DNA from: Blasia pusilla
Taxonomy: Eukaryota > Marchantiophyta > Marchantiopsida > Blasiales
Length of the DNA: 64,000 nucleotides
Reading direction: 5' to 3'
NCBI GenBank assembly: GCA_050084515.1
Contig: CM114271.1
Location: 24,738,001-24,802,000 of the forward strand
Shown: positions 1 to 11,200 of the stretch, one piece after another
Layout of the letters: the number at the start of each line of letters is the position of its first letter
How positions within the stretch are numbered: the stretch's first letter is position 1
Notes under the pieces: model-generated
Told to the model about the DNA's origin: nothing
Seen by the model: only the letters and a program-made list of their open reading frames with translations
Databases searched by the model: none
Translations under genes and position numbers: made by a program

Positions 1-15
1 CTACCATAAGAGTTT

Positions 16-287
16 AGGATACATCCCACTTTCCATCTGTCATTGTTGAAGAAGTATCTTCAAGATAATGAGCGTCTGAGCGCAAACAGACGTTGAGACC
101 ACAACCAATAATTGTGAATGAAGAACCGGAGTTTGAGGTGGAGACCATTTTGCATTCGAGGCATAGGGCCAAAAAGTACAAGTACTTGGTCAAGTGGAAG
201 GGCTACCATGTGAAAAAAGGGACTTGGATTGTGGAGGCAGACCTCGAACACGCGGAAGAGGTGTTGCAAGACTTCAAACGGTTGTAA
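16..287 (+). pseudogene. Ty3/gypsy (chromovirus) polyprotein, C-terminal end with chromodomain, frame-broken
   Basis: The tail of a Ty3/gypsy Pol polyprotein. Positions 16-92, in one frame, encode an FHLSLLKKY-type motif typical of the integrase C-terminus of plant gypsy elements. Positions 93-287, in another frame, encode a chromodomain of about 50 residues containing EFEVETIL, KYLVKWKGY and EEVLQDF. The aromatic and hydrophobic positions of the chromodomain fold (Y, VKWKGY) are present. In living elements these two blocks are continuous, but here the frame changes near position 92, and the integrase frame also has a stop at 7-9. This copy is therefore broken. Only the end is in the window, so the upstream Gag/Pol cannot be judged. 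In the family the chromodomain guides integration to marked chromatin. Confidence 0.85.
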
Positions 288-2305
288 GGGAAGCACATGC
301 GTTAATTCACGGAGTAGCTAGGGACATGACTTGTGACCATAGGAAGCTTGGGCCAAAGGCCGTTGTAACTAGAGTAGGCTAGTGTTGCAATAAAGAAATG
401 CATGAATTTGGAGATTCATTGCTTGTGTGGTTTGCAATTTGTCTTTGGTAGTGCATGGCAATGAGTAGTTCCTCATATGCTTAGGATGTAAGTCAAGATG
501 ATAGACAAGGAGTATTTGAGGTGAGACCTTGTATTCATATAAGTACATAGAACATGGACAAGTGTTGAGTAACTAACACTTGGGTTTGCCCTAGCGTCGG
601 CAAGGAAAATCACTTTTTCTTGGGGCTTGGGGTGATCTTACTCGTGAGTGCATGAGTGAACTTAGTGACGCGTCCAAGTCGAGTACAAGAGCGACCCAAA
701 AGTAGTACGAATTGTGTATCGTGTAAACAGGCGAGATGTTTACGAGTTGTGAGCAAGAGAAGCCATAGGTAGCAAACTTAGTTAGCTTATTTGATAGGTT
801 AGACCGGTTGAGAATCAGTCTACACTCTTCAAAGAGGAGATGCTAAATGATGCTAAGTGTTGCAAGCGATAACCTAAGACTTAAGCCAAAAGAGGAAGTG
901 CGGGTTAGCTACCAGAACGCAATTCGATGTCAAGGGGTCGGCTTCCCCAAAATGACTTGACATTAAAAGGTTTGCGTTGATGAGGGCATCAACGCAAACC
1001 TCATAACCAAACGAGCACCAAGCGGAACATTTGAACTCTATCGGCTCATGCTAGGATGGTTTGCGCTTTGGAGTTAGTGAAACACAAGGGTGAGGCGCAA
1101 GTGTGGCGAGCATTTAAAATTTTTCATGCGTTTATGGTTGTGATTTAGGAAATCAAAACCAAACAAGGAACCCACACTTAAGAGAAGTTGAGTCTTGGAA
1201 GGAGACGTGGCCAAGGGGGGAGAACCGGACTTGGGATGCAACTAGCGTTTGGAGTTGTTGATTGTACTTTTGACCATAACTTTTAGTCCCAAGAAGCGTT
1301 TGGGACAACTAAGAAAGCGTTGGAAAGCTTATGCAAAGCTGGTTCCAATGCATTAAAGATATTGGCACATGCTTAAGCAAAAGCTAAGATATGGGCCAAA
1401 AAAATTTGTAGGGAGAGCTGATTGAGGGCCAAAAAGAGGGGTCCGAGTGCTCTTCTCCAAAGGTAGGGAGATTCCGAGAATCCCCAAAGTACTAGTAAGG
1501 AGGAAGGTCACGAAGGGTGCTTGGGACTCAAACCCCACTTTAGGCGCCGCGGGGCGACTCAAGGACACGGAATGGATCGAGGGTTTTGGCGAGTTGGGAT
1601 TTGAAACCCAAACCAAGTCCAGTAGAGTGGATTTCGGAGGTCCCTATTGGATTCCAACTCGCTACTCATATTGTTGAGTCTCGATTTGGGCTCTTGCGAG
1701 GTCCATTGGACAGTTGGGACGGCTACGCTCACGACAATCATGCCCAAGTTACTCTCCGAAGAGAGGTAATCCACACTCATTGGAAGAACAAGAAAGCCCA
1801 ATGCCATCCACTCAAGAGTAACAAGAGAAAACTTCAGAAATGAAGTTGAAGGTGATAAATTCCTGAAGGTCCCTTCACTTTATACACGAGGCTAATCCTA
1901 TCTTGTGCCACATGATTTCCTCTTAAGGCTTGGCCAATCCCATTTTGATAAAAGTTGATTACATGTTATCTTCTCCTAAAATATCCTCATAAACTCATTT
2001 AATATCCTTATAACTATCCCAACTATCCTAGTCACCAACTAAGACTACTTTAGTTTTATTTTTCATTCATACACCATCCCACCACTTTGCTTTTTTATTT
2101 CCCATATTTCATTTATTACTTCTTTTCCTAAAATTCGACCCCCAAGGCATCATAAAGAGAATTAAAATGAAAATTTATTTTCTTGAGCTTATTTACTTAA
2201 TACTTATACAATTATCTCTAACATTAATAAGAGAACAATAGATCTAGTTGCTATGCCACTAGGTCTTTAGGGACCTATTTTTGGGGTCCTATGATTTCAT
2301 GATGA
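288..2305. other. Non-coding stretch downstream of the gypsy relic
   Basis: I recognise no gene here. The stretch probably includes the 3' untranslated region and possibly LTR of the element ending at 287. A purine run at 1213-1223 resembles a polypurine tract, but I could not find two matching LTRs or define LTR borders. Short overlapping ORFs between 1353 and 1843 match no family I know. From about 1900 the sequence becomes AT-rich. Confidence 0.4.
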
Positions 2306-2431
2306 AATGGACTTGTTCCCAACCTCATCCGACATATCAGAATGAAGTAACACCCAAACAACGCGATGACCCTCTATGCTGTCGACGCGATACAATTTTA
2401 CATGTCGGCTAACTAAGGTGTGAAACATTGC
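2306..2431 (+). repeat. Dispersed ~120-bp repeat, copy A
   Basis: First of three direct copies; the others are at 24473-24588 and 33307-33429. All begin with AATGGAC, continue with CAACCTCATCCGACAT or a close variant, and end with CTACATGTCGGCTAACTAAG or a close variant. CCGACAT near the start is the reverse complement of ATGTCGG near the end, so each copy can fold back on itself. The copies are clearly diverged. No coding capacity is seen. Confidence 0.8.
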
Positions 2432-5287
2432 AAAAGTGCCCCCAAAATAGAGGGAAATTTGTTTACATAGGTTACCCTCCTCCTCAATAGATCACTCTCA
2501 TCATAGAGGTGTTAATATAATACCTCTTTGGGTACATCATAAAATTATCCCTGAATCTACCACCAAAGAGTAGAGATGCTATAGCATAATCCTTTGACAC
2601 ACCACACTAGTAGAGAAACCTATAATGAAATTGAAGTCTCCATTTTAGCCCATAAAAGTAGGGCTAATACTATTTCTGCTGCCATGCTGCCATGTAAATT
2701 ACCCACACCTAATATGGTAAGAACTTATTGGCAAGATCCACTACAACGAGCACAAGCTGAAATAAAACAGTTTTCCAATATAGTATAAAAAAGGATAAAA
2801 AATCCTCCTATCAATTTATCACGTGTCGAAAATGGAAAGGTGAAAAGAGTTACATCCGACGCATAACGGATTCAAAATGTCTTGTATTTGACCTCGTCCG
2901 ACTCTCCTTGAAATGCCTTTTGCACATGCCCCCCCCGAACAAGGAGAACTGAAAAAGGGACAGATGAAGTTGGAAAGAAGGAAAAGGAAAACCTGCGACC
3001 ACAAACACGCGAGAACCCGTTTCTATCGTTTGTTCCCGGACAGGGAATCGATCACCCGCCTCTATCCTCATCTCTGACTCTGACATCTTCAGTCAGCGGT
3101 GGCAGGACCTGGAAGGACGGACCTGACCCACCCAGCCTCTCTGTCCAATCGCTAGCCCAAAGCAAGAAATGCTTGTGGGCCAGCGAGCATTCCGTCCGTC
3201 TGTCCAATCAACCTGCCCACGACCGAAGGCGAAGAGTATAGCGGCAACGGATCACGAAGTTCAAGTAGTCTATTCAGGTCCTTTGGTGTGCAGTTGAGCG
3301 AGAATTTTCCAAGTAAACTGCCGCACGAACTTATATCAGAGTGCTTGATTGCCGGATTGTGTGGCCGCGGTACAATGGTCGGCCCGTTCATTACTTCTTA
3401 TTTAATTGTGATCCCTGGTAGACATTGAAGGCGGGCAGGGGGATCTTCGCAGATTCAGTTTTTGAATAGGAATTACTTTCCCTTATCGAGTCGAGGATAA
3501 GTCGGTTTCGCTGCAAAAGATTCCGAATTAGGACTCGCAGAGGCCCTGGAAATCCGAGGTTCGACGTAGAAGAGAGTAGTTGTCGCGTCATGTCCTTCGT
3601 GGAGAGGTTGAGGAATCTGGGGTCGCACTGATAGCAGTTGATTAATGTGTTTGGTTTGCGGCCCTCTGTACTTGCCACATGTGCCCGAAGGTCGTGTGGC
3701 AGGGATGGACGCCCGAGATAGCGTTAAATGCGGACTTCTTCATGCTAAGGAGTAGGGAAGCAGCTCCGTCTTTTCTTGTGCTCCGACATTGGACGAATTG
3801 CGGGCAGGCCATGGTTGCCCGAGTCAGTGCGTAAATTAGTGGCGCTTGTCCTTCGTAGCGTGTACCCACTAGGCCGGATTTCCGCAATTGTTTGAGCAGT
3901 GCGTCCATGGCTAAGTTTCGCTACACATCGAGTGTTCCCTAGCGTGTACATCATGGGAGACTGCTTCAAGATGCCTGCCGACATAATGAAGATACAATAG
4001 TCATGCCCCAACTATGTATTGTGAAGTCATGCCCTCCCTACGAAGTTTTCACAATACATAACTTTCCTTTCGTCGGAAATAGTTTCAACCACATTATCAT
4101 CTTGGTCGCGCCGGAGTAAGGGGTCGTCAGTCGTGTGCAGATGCTCCAGGCAGTCGGTCTATTACTATGGGGTGCAAATTGCGGTCATTTCTAGATATAT
4201 GAGTGTTCGTGAGTAACGGTCTACGAGCTCTATTCCCGAGATGGAATGGCGCAGGATTGCCAGTCAAACGTAAGATCACTCAGGGGGACTCATTCGGCCG
4301 AAGGTCTCCGAACTTTGACGTCTAGGCAGCTACCAGACATGGAGGAAATGATTGCTCCCCATCCGACTTAGTAACTGCATCTCCGGAAGTCGGACCACTC
4401 CGACCTTTCACATTCCCACACCAATTGGTTTCACATGAGCCTTGGGCAAGACTGCAAATGTGACGGGCTGCAGTCGAAAGGCAGAATTTGATACCGATCA
4501 GGAATGTCTTGGATCTAACGACTATGACCAATCAGCGACGTCACTACAGTAACATGATTTAGATAACCAATTAATACTTCGATTGAATAGCTCCACCGAG
4601 AATCGCCGCGGATGTGATGGCTGCACACGCTTTGGTACCTTCGCTTACATAGGTTAAAAGCAGTATTCAGCTAACAATGTCCACCGAGCATCGCCGCGGA
4701 TGTGATGGATGCACACGCTTTAGTACCTTCGCTTACATAGGTTAAAAGCAGTATTCAGCTAACAATGTCCACGTCTAAGACCCCGTGCCTTGATACTCGA
4801 ATGTCTTCACGCGAGCAAGATGACTGCATGAATTCAAACTGCTCAGGTAGCTCCTATCCTTTCCGGTCATCACTAGGTGCTCCAGTTAAGAAGACTCAAA
4901 AGGAAAGGACTTTCATTTCGACGTGAATAGCAACCGTTCCTTACATTTTCAGCTAATTATTTTTGTCACAAGCGGAGAACGACGTGTATCATTCAAAGCT
5001 GACCTTTCCGTGTGACTTGTTGTGTAAGAATTATAAATGTAAATGTGACTAAAGAACTACGCACGAAAGAGAAACCTATTTACAAGGACGTTGCGGGTGT
5101 CGGCTACAATTGTTGCAAGGGATTGCTCCTAACCTGAATGGCTCGTTTAAAGACCATGGAGTATGTTCAAGCCCGCTGCAAGTCGCATTCGAGAACCGGC
5201 GGACGTTGTGTAACAAAACGTAGGATTCTGCTCAACATGCAATCGGAGCCAAAATGTGGAGAAGGATAATTCCCTGAACGAGGCTCT
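2432..5287. other. Intergenic region 3' of FANCD2
   Basis: No gene is recognised. Overlapping ORFs on the minus strand at 3152-4011 have no motif I can name. The stretch holds a 13-bp perfect inverted repeat (4013-4025 against 4048-4060) and the 88-bp tandem duplication listed separately. The last few hundred bases should include the FANCD2 3' UTR. Confidence 0.45.
4592..4767 (+). repeat. Tandem duplication, 2 x 88 bp
   Basis: Two adjacent copies of an 88-bp unit, both beginning TCCACCGAG, at 4592-4679 and 4680-4767. They differ at only a few positions, for example GAATCGCC against GCATCGCC. The near identity suggests a recent local duplication. No coding role is apparent. Confidence 0.9.
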
Positions 5288-8200
5288 CTACACACGAATG
5301 GTGTCCTCATCGTTATCGGGTTCTGCCTCTGCCTCTGCTTCTGCTTCTTCTTCTTCTTCTTCTAGTTCCTCTTCCTGATCGTCTGTGTACAGCTGGGAGC
5401 TAATTTCATGCCCTTGAAGATCCCTGTGCTTCAAGTTACCTGGATGGACATAAAAGATCCTAAATTAGTCCAGACAGAGTAGGGCACTTCAACTATCATT
5501 TGTGAAAACTCGCTGCCCTCAAATCTGATGAAGATTGCCTTGCACTTTTCAAGCGGGAGGGAGTTCGTGCATACTCTTGGATAGAGCTGTCACAATTTTC
5601 ATTTTGTGACTGGGATGCACTTACCCATCCAGAAGGATTTTCCGTGAGATGTGCCATGTAGAAGCGCCTTTATGCAGAACAGGAAGCGTTCCATGGATCG
5701 CTTCACAACAGGCACCTTACACGTAACCGGCATACGTTTCTGGCCCTATTAACCATGATGTTTAGGTCAGTAACGAAAGTGCCCATTTACTGGAAGAATT
5801 GCTATGAAATCTTCACTACGAAGCATCTCCCAGTACCTGCTAAACCTAAAATTGAGCTTTCATCTGAACAAGTCGACGATATAAAATATAATGAATTTCA
5901 ATCGGTTAAAATCGCCCTTCATTTCAGAGAAATGCATCAAATTCTAGGCACTGAAACTTTTTTCTTGAACAAAACTTGGTAGACGACCAACCTTCGCTTC
6001 CGAGCAAAGTGTCTGAATGATTCTTGTGGCTTTCTGAAGGTCCTTCACCTGGAAAGAATGCCACCTCTTCAACTTAGTTGGATTTGTGAAGTTTTGGTAG
6101 GGCAAAAATTCAAAACAGAAGAACCAAAGTCAAGGCACAATAAGAATCATTAGAACCGGCAACGCAACGCAATCCAACGATCCCAGGCCCTCTTAGGTCG
6201 TTCTTGGTGGCTGGAGGATCCAAGAATCTTTGGTGGAAGACGTGAAAATCAAACTAAACAGTTCGCACCCATAGAAGAATAGCAAGCTCTTTCCCCTTCT
6301 TAGAATAACTTCCATCTCGAAATTGGGGCGTTTACACACATGACAGCCAGACGGAAGGTTCGATCTTCAAGATCAGTACATCTAGTTCCTTAAGGGACAT
6401 AAAAAGAGCCAAATCTTTGGGATACGCACGCGGCTCAGTTCTTTTCGTAGGGTGTGTGTTCTTACCAGATTGTTTATGGACTTTTTGTGGTCTTCATAAT
6501 GTACTTTTAGAAAGTCAACACCTGGAAGACACATTCCAAAGTCAGACTGCGAGAAAATTCCTTTTCAAAAGGAGCAAAAACATTTCACCACCACCCAAGC
6601 GCAAATCTCAAATCGCAATTTACCTCTAAGAAAGATATCCACGAACTTGCCGCCGCTCTTCACGGCCATGGCATGTACCGGTGCCTGTAAATATTTAGGA
6701 AGTAACTCGGTTGAGAAGGATAGGCTGGAAACGCGAAGAGATGCTGGCTTGGGAGGGCACAAGATGATAAACGATATGATGATTCTCAAGTAGTTTTTAG
6801 GTGCATGAAACTCTACGACCTTATGTGGCTACATGAGATGCGCATGAAAAGTGAAATCGTCTTCTGGGATACTTCACTTGGCAAACTCTCTCTATTGGCA
6901 CATTCCATGCGCAAGGAGTACTTAAAGGCTAAGAAGTTGAAGGAAGCAACAGAAATACTTCCGATACATCGAGCTTAATTCAAGAGCCTTGAGGGTTCCC
7001 GTACCTTGTCATGAGTCTTTGTTAAATTTACTAGAGCCACATGCACTTTGATGCACTGATGAATCTGGGCCAGCAAGCTAACCACCACGTCATTCTGGGC
7101 GTGTGTTCTCTGCTTACTGTGGTCCTGAAGATCCTTGGTCTACACAAAAAGATTCCAAATTAAAGCTCACTATCACAGGTTCTGGGGAGAAAGTTTTAAA
7201 TCATTACCAACCACGATCGTAACGAGTATATGGTGGATTCGCGTTCTTCGATACTGTCCGCTTGAATGACACCATAATTAACAATCGTAAGCTGCGATTC
7301 ACAAACAATCACAGATCTTACCACTCGTTTTAAAATGTTGAGAACCTCCTCATGCTGCAAAATGTTTTCACCACCAGGCACAATCGTTAGTCTTTTCAGA
7401 GTAAGTGCCTACATTTTTTTTTAAGGGCGAGAGACTTACGTGAAAAGGGAGTCCAGCCTCTGTCAAATTCAAGGCGACAAAGAAAGAGCCTGGATGTGGA
7501 ATTGGAACTCCATCCTACTGGTTCCTAGAAACTCGTCGATTTAAGTCACATGTTAGAAGCAGACGGAGAAAACCGAAACTTGTAACGACAATCTCACCGT
7601 CACACGGTACCAAATTATGAACGTCGCAGAACTCAAAGCCGGATATCCTGGAACTGCTCCTCCAAACTTGCCTCCTTTGCTCGGCACCTGTGACAATTAG
7701 GTATTAATATCTTCAGGACTTGGACGCACTAATTCATAGTCCAACTGATGCCAATTGGCTCTTTTAAGTCCAAGGGCCTCAGAGAACCTTTCGTGCCTTT
7801 GAGTTTGATTCAGGTTTTTTTTTTTCATCTCGTCATAGACAAATAAAAAATGAAATAATGCTGAAGTTCTCTCTTGAAAGTTGATCAAACATATCTTTGT
7901 CCATCCGCTCTTAAAAGGTTCAAAATTGATGGAGTACTCTAAGCGTGCTATAACACACGACCCGACTGAACTAGGAATCATGAGGGGAGGATTGTCAGCA
8001 CCATGCGGGTCCAGATTGATTTGGTGAGAAACAGATGGTGCGAAAGAGCCGGGGGGAACTTTTAGAACCGGCAAGGTTCGATGACACACGGTGAAGAATC
8101 ACGTCGACTTAAAAAGAAATTAATACGCCAAGAGAGTGCTCATAAAGGAGTGTATGTCGTAGCCTTGCGACCGCTGCCCTTGCGCCTTGCTTGAAATATT

Positions 8201-11200
8201 GTAATGGTACAATATTTCAAGCAAAAATAATTCAGTCACAGTCCATACACCAAAAAGTAGTAGAAACATCTTAGGCTTGCGACGGTATACAAACAGGCAC
8301 GAAGGAAAATACTTCACTAAGAAAGCGAGTCTGACCTGGGGCATGACGGTGCACACAAGCTCCTCCAGGAGCCCAATAGAGCATTCATTATTCTCAATAT
8401 ACATTCGGAGTAGCTGCTGCATCATATCCCCCTGCAATCGAAGACAGGTTTACACATTCACTTCTAGCTTATCTTACATCAAAGGTCACGGGAAAATAGC
8501 TAATCTGCACGCTTCACAACCACTACAGAAGACTTCTAACCTCAAAAGGATTAGAGTGATCAAAAGGTGTCTAAAGGAAAACTTAAGAGAGATCCTTGAA
8601 TGTTAAAAGATTGCACACTAACCGAAGTTTTAAGTCTTCTTATGGCAAGGGAGTGTTTTAAGTGATGGGAAAATTGAAACGTAGGTCAGTTTTTAGCCAT
8701 GCAAGAGGCGACAACTAGAGGCATCCATTTTTGTCTGATTTAACGTAATTCTTCGTTACAAGATTTGCAAATGATCGTGAGGATAACCAACCGCTCGCAA
8801 CGTAGTTCATTATCTGTTTAAGCGGGAAAGAAGGAGCTATTCGAGGTGTCCTTACTTTACTTTTCCAATCATCCGCATCCCAATCACATCCCAAAGCTTT
8901 TCCAGCAGATACACTCAGTTGGGTGCGTAAATATGGCAAGATCGTGACTGATCTACCAGAATTTGATCTTCTTCTTCTTAGATCATCCTTAGACTTCTCA
9001 TTGCAAGCTTGAGCGCAATCTACGAGAGCCTTGAGCACCATCATCAATTCAGTCGCAATAGTAAATGATGTGGTAGCAGCTGCAACGGTGACGAAAAATT
9101 AGCTGCCACAAGTGAGTACTTTTAAACATGTATCAAACCGTATATTTAAATAGAACAAGACACATCACAGATTTGAATTGTTGTATTGGATTGATTAAAC
9201 GACTAGAGTACATTGAATCAATCCTGGAACATGATGCAGCAGAAAGATCAACCTGCTTTAGAAAGACTGTCCAGATATGTGTATGCCTTGCAGAAAGCTT
9301 GTTCCAAAGAGTTGGGAGCATGAGAAGGTAAAAGTTCGGAAGGCGTTGTTTCCAGAGTCCCAAATGCCAGAAGAAAGTCCTTGAGAAGTTGAAGATTTTT
9401 GAGCGTCGCGAGTTCAGGATATCCCAATACCTACATCCGACTAATATCGTCAATACACAGGCTTTCTTCAGTTTTTCAGTCAATATAGTGATCGTGGATT
9501 CTTACAAGCAAGGCGAGACGCGAACGAGGCGAGCGTTTCGAGTGTTTCGTGTGTTGTTGTCGTGACCAGGAAACCAGAACCAAACGCGGTTATGAGAAGC
9601 GTTTGGAAATTCGAAGACGCAGAAGCGTATTAAGACACCAGCTCTCACATGTGCTTAGAACAGATTCATTTCGCACCGAATACCATTCAGAGAATTCAGA
9701 ATTGTCTGAGTAGCGTTAGTGAAAGGTTCGATTTTAGTACCTTGCTTAAACAGCGGATCATCACCAAAAACAATGATTGTGCAGCTACTTTCACAGGTAC
9801 AAGAAAGTTTTCATCATGTGGGTTGCCTGCGGCCTCAGACTCTTTCTTCCAGTGCTCATCACATGCACTCTTTTCACATTCTTGTTCACTTGGATCGACA
9901 TCTGCGCATAAGTCGAAGTTCATTTGTACACATGTTAGAGGGTTTCATCTACGTTCAGAACTGAACCTCTCAGCTCAGTTACTTCAATTCAAGCCTTTCG
10001 GTGTTTGATTTCAATTTGCGTCATTATGATCAGACATCTATCTAGGACTCTGAGCAACAGCTAGCCCTATTTCCGACATCAAAGCATCTGTCTGACTCCG
10101 TGCAATTTTGTGATAGTTGGATAAGAAAATTCACCCGACATTTGCTTGACAGATCAACGCAACTTGAAAAATTATAAGGTTTATTTCACATGAATTCGTT
10201 TTTTTTCAATTTGCGTTATGATGACTAGAGATATATCCAGGACTGATGAGTAAGAGCTTGCCCTATCTCGCACATGAAAGCACGAGTCTAGCTCCATGAG
10301 TTCCCTGTAAGTTAGCAATTCTTGAGGGAGAAAATCCACCCCACAGTTGCTTCATAGGCCTACGCAACTTGAGAGATTACAGATTCTCATTTTGCAGATG
10401 AGTACGTTTTGGCACGAGGGCCCCTCTGAGAAGGATTATTGTGTAAAGGACGAACCTGATAGCAATACAGCGATGGAGCAATCAAGGTGCTTCCGAAGAC
10501 TTGGAAACAAACTTGCTAGCTTTTGCAGAACAGTTGTGCCTTGCATTGCCCCAAGACCAGATGAGGCTTTGGGTCGAACAGCGCTTTGCATCCATGGAGC
10601 TAAGTTACGTACTGGGCCTTCCATGCAGGCATCTAGTTTTAACAGCAAATCCTGAAGGATGTACAAATGCATGGGCAACTGTACACGCAAACAACCAAAT
10701 GTGATCGCTTTGAATTCTCAGTACATCTCGTTGGTATGTTATGTGCGTAAATACAGTATCACACCATAATCTGTTTGACAACCATATTCAGAGTTGTGTG
10801 ATGACAATATACCTGGGCTGTTGGATCTAAACAGCATGATTCGGGGACGACCTGCACACCTCAACACACAACTCTCATCAGATTTCAGAGTCATACACTA
10901 CGTGCACGCTTCAACGTTAGCACTTTCTCCAAGGAGAGGCCAAGAAGTAATTTCTAAATTTTTCAATGAGCTGAAACTAGTCAATACTGTCGTCTAATTA
11001 ACTTTCACACAGCAGGCCTGTCAACAAACAAGGTTCAGAAAAAAAGTTTGTCTTCTAAAAGCTTGGATACCAGGGTTCTTCGAATAAAGACAATATTTGA
11101 GATTTCTTTGAATGTGGAAACAGTTGGTCTATCACGTGGATATGCAGGAAACCCCAATTGTGTAAACAAGCCTAGACAGGAAGGAACTTGATTGGATCAG

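Noticed and set aside
93-287. A stand-alone chromodomain gene
   Set aside because: The upstream FHLSLLKKY integrase motif and the lack of an ATG show it is the tail of a gypsy polyprotein.
3152-4011. A minus-strand gene from overlapping ORFs
   Set aside because: The frames overlap in several registers, and none shows a recognisable domain or convincing splice structure.
10011-10380. A duplicated FANCD2 exon
   Set aside because: Neither copy matches the protein family, and the neighbouring exons join in phase without them.
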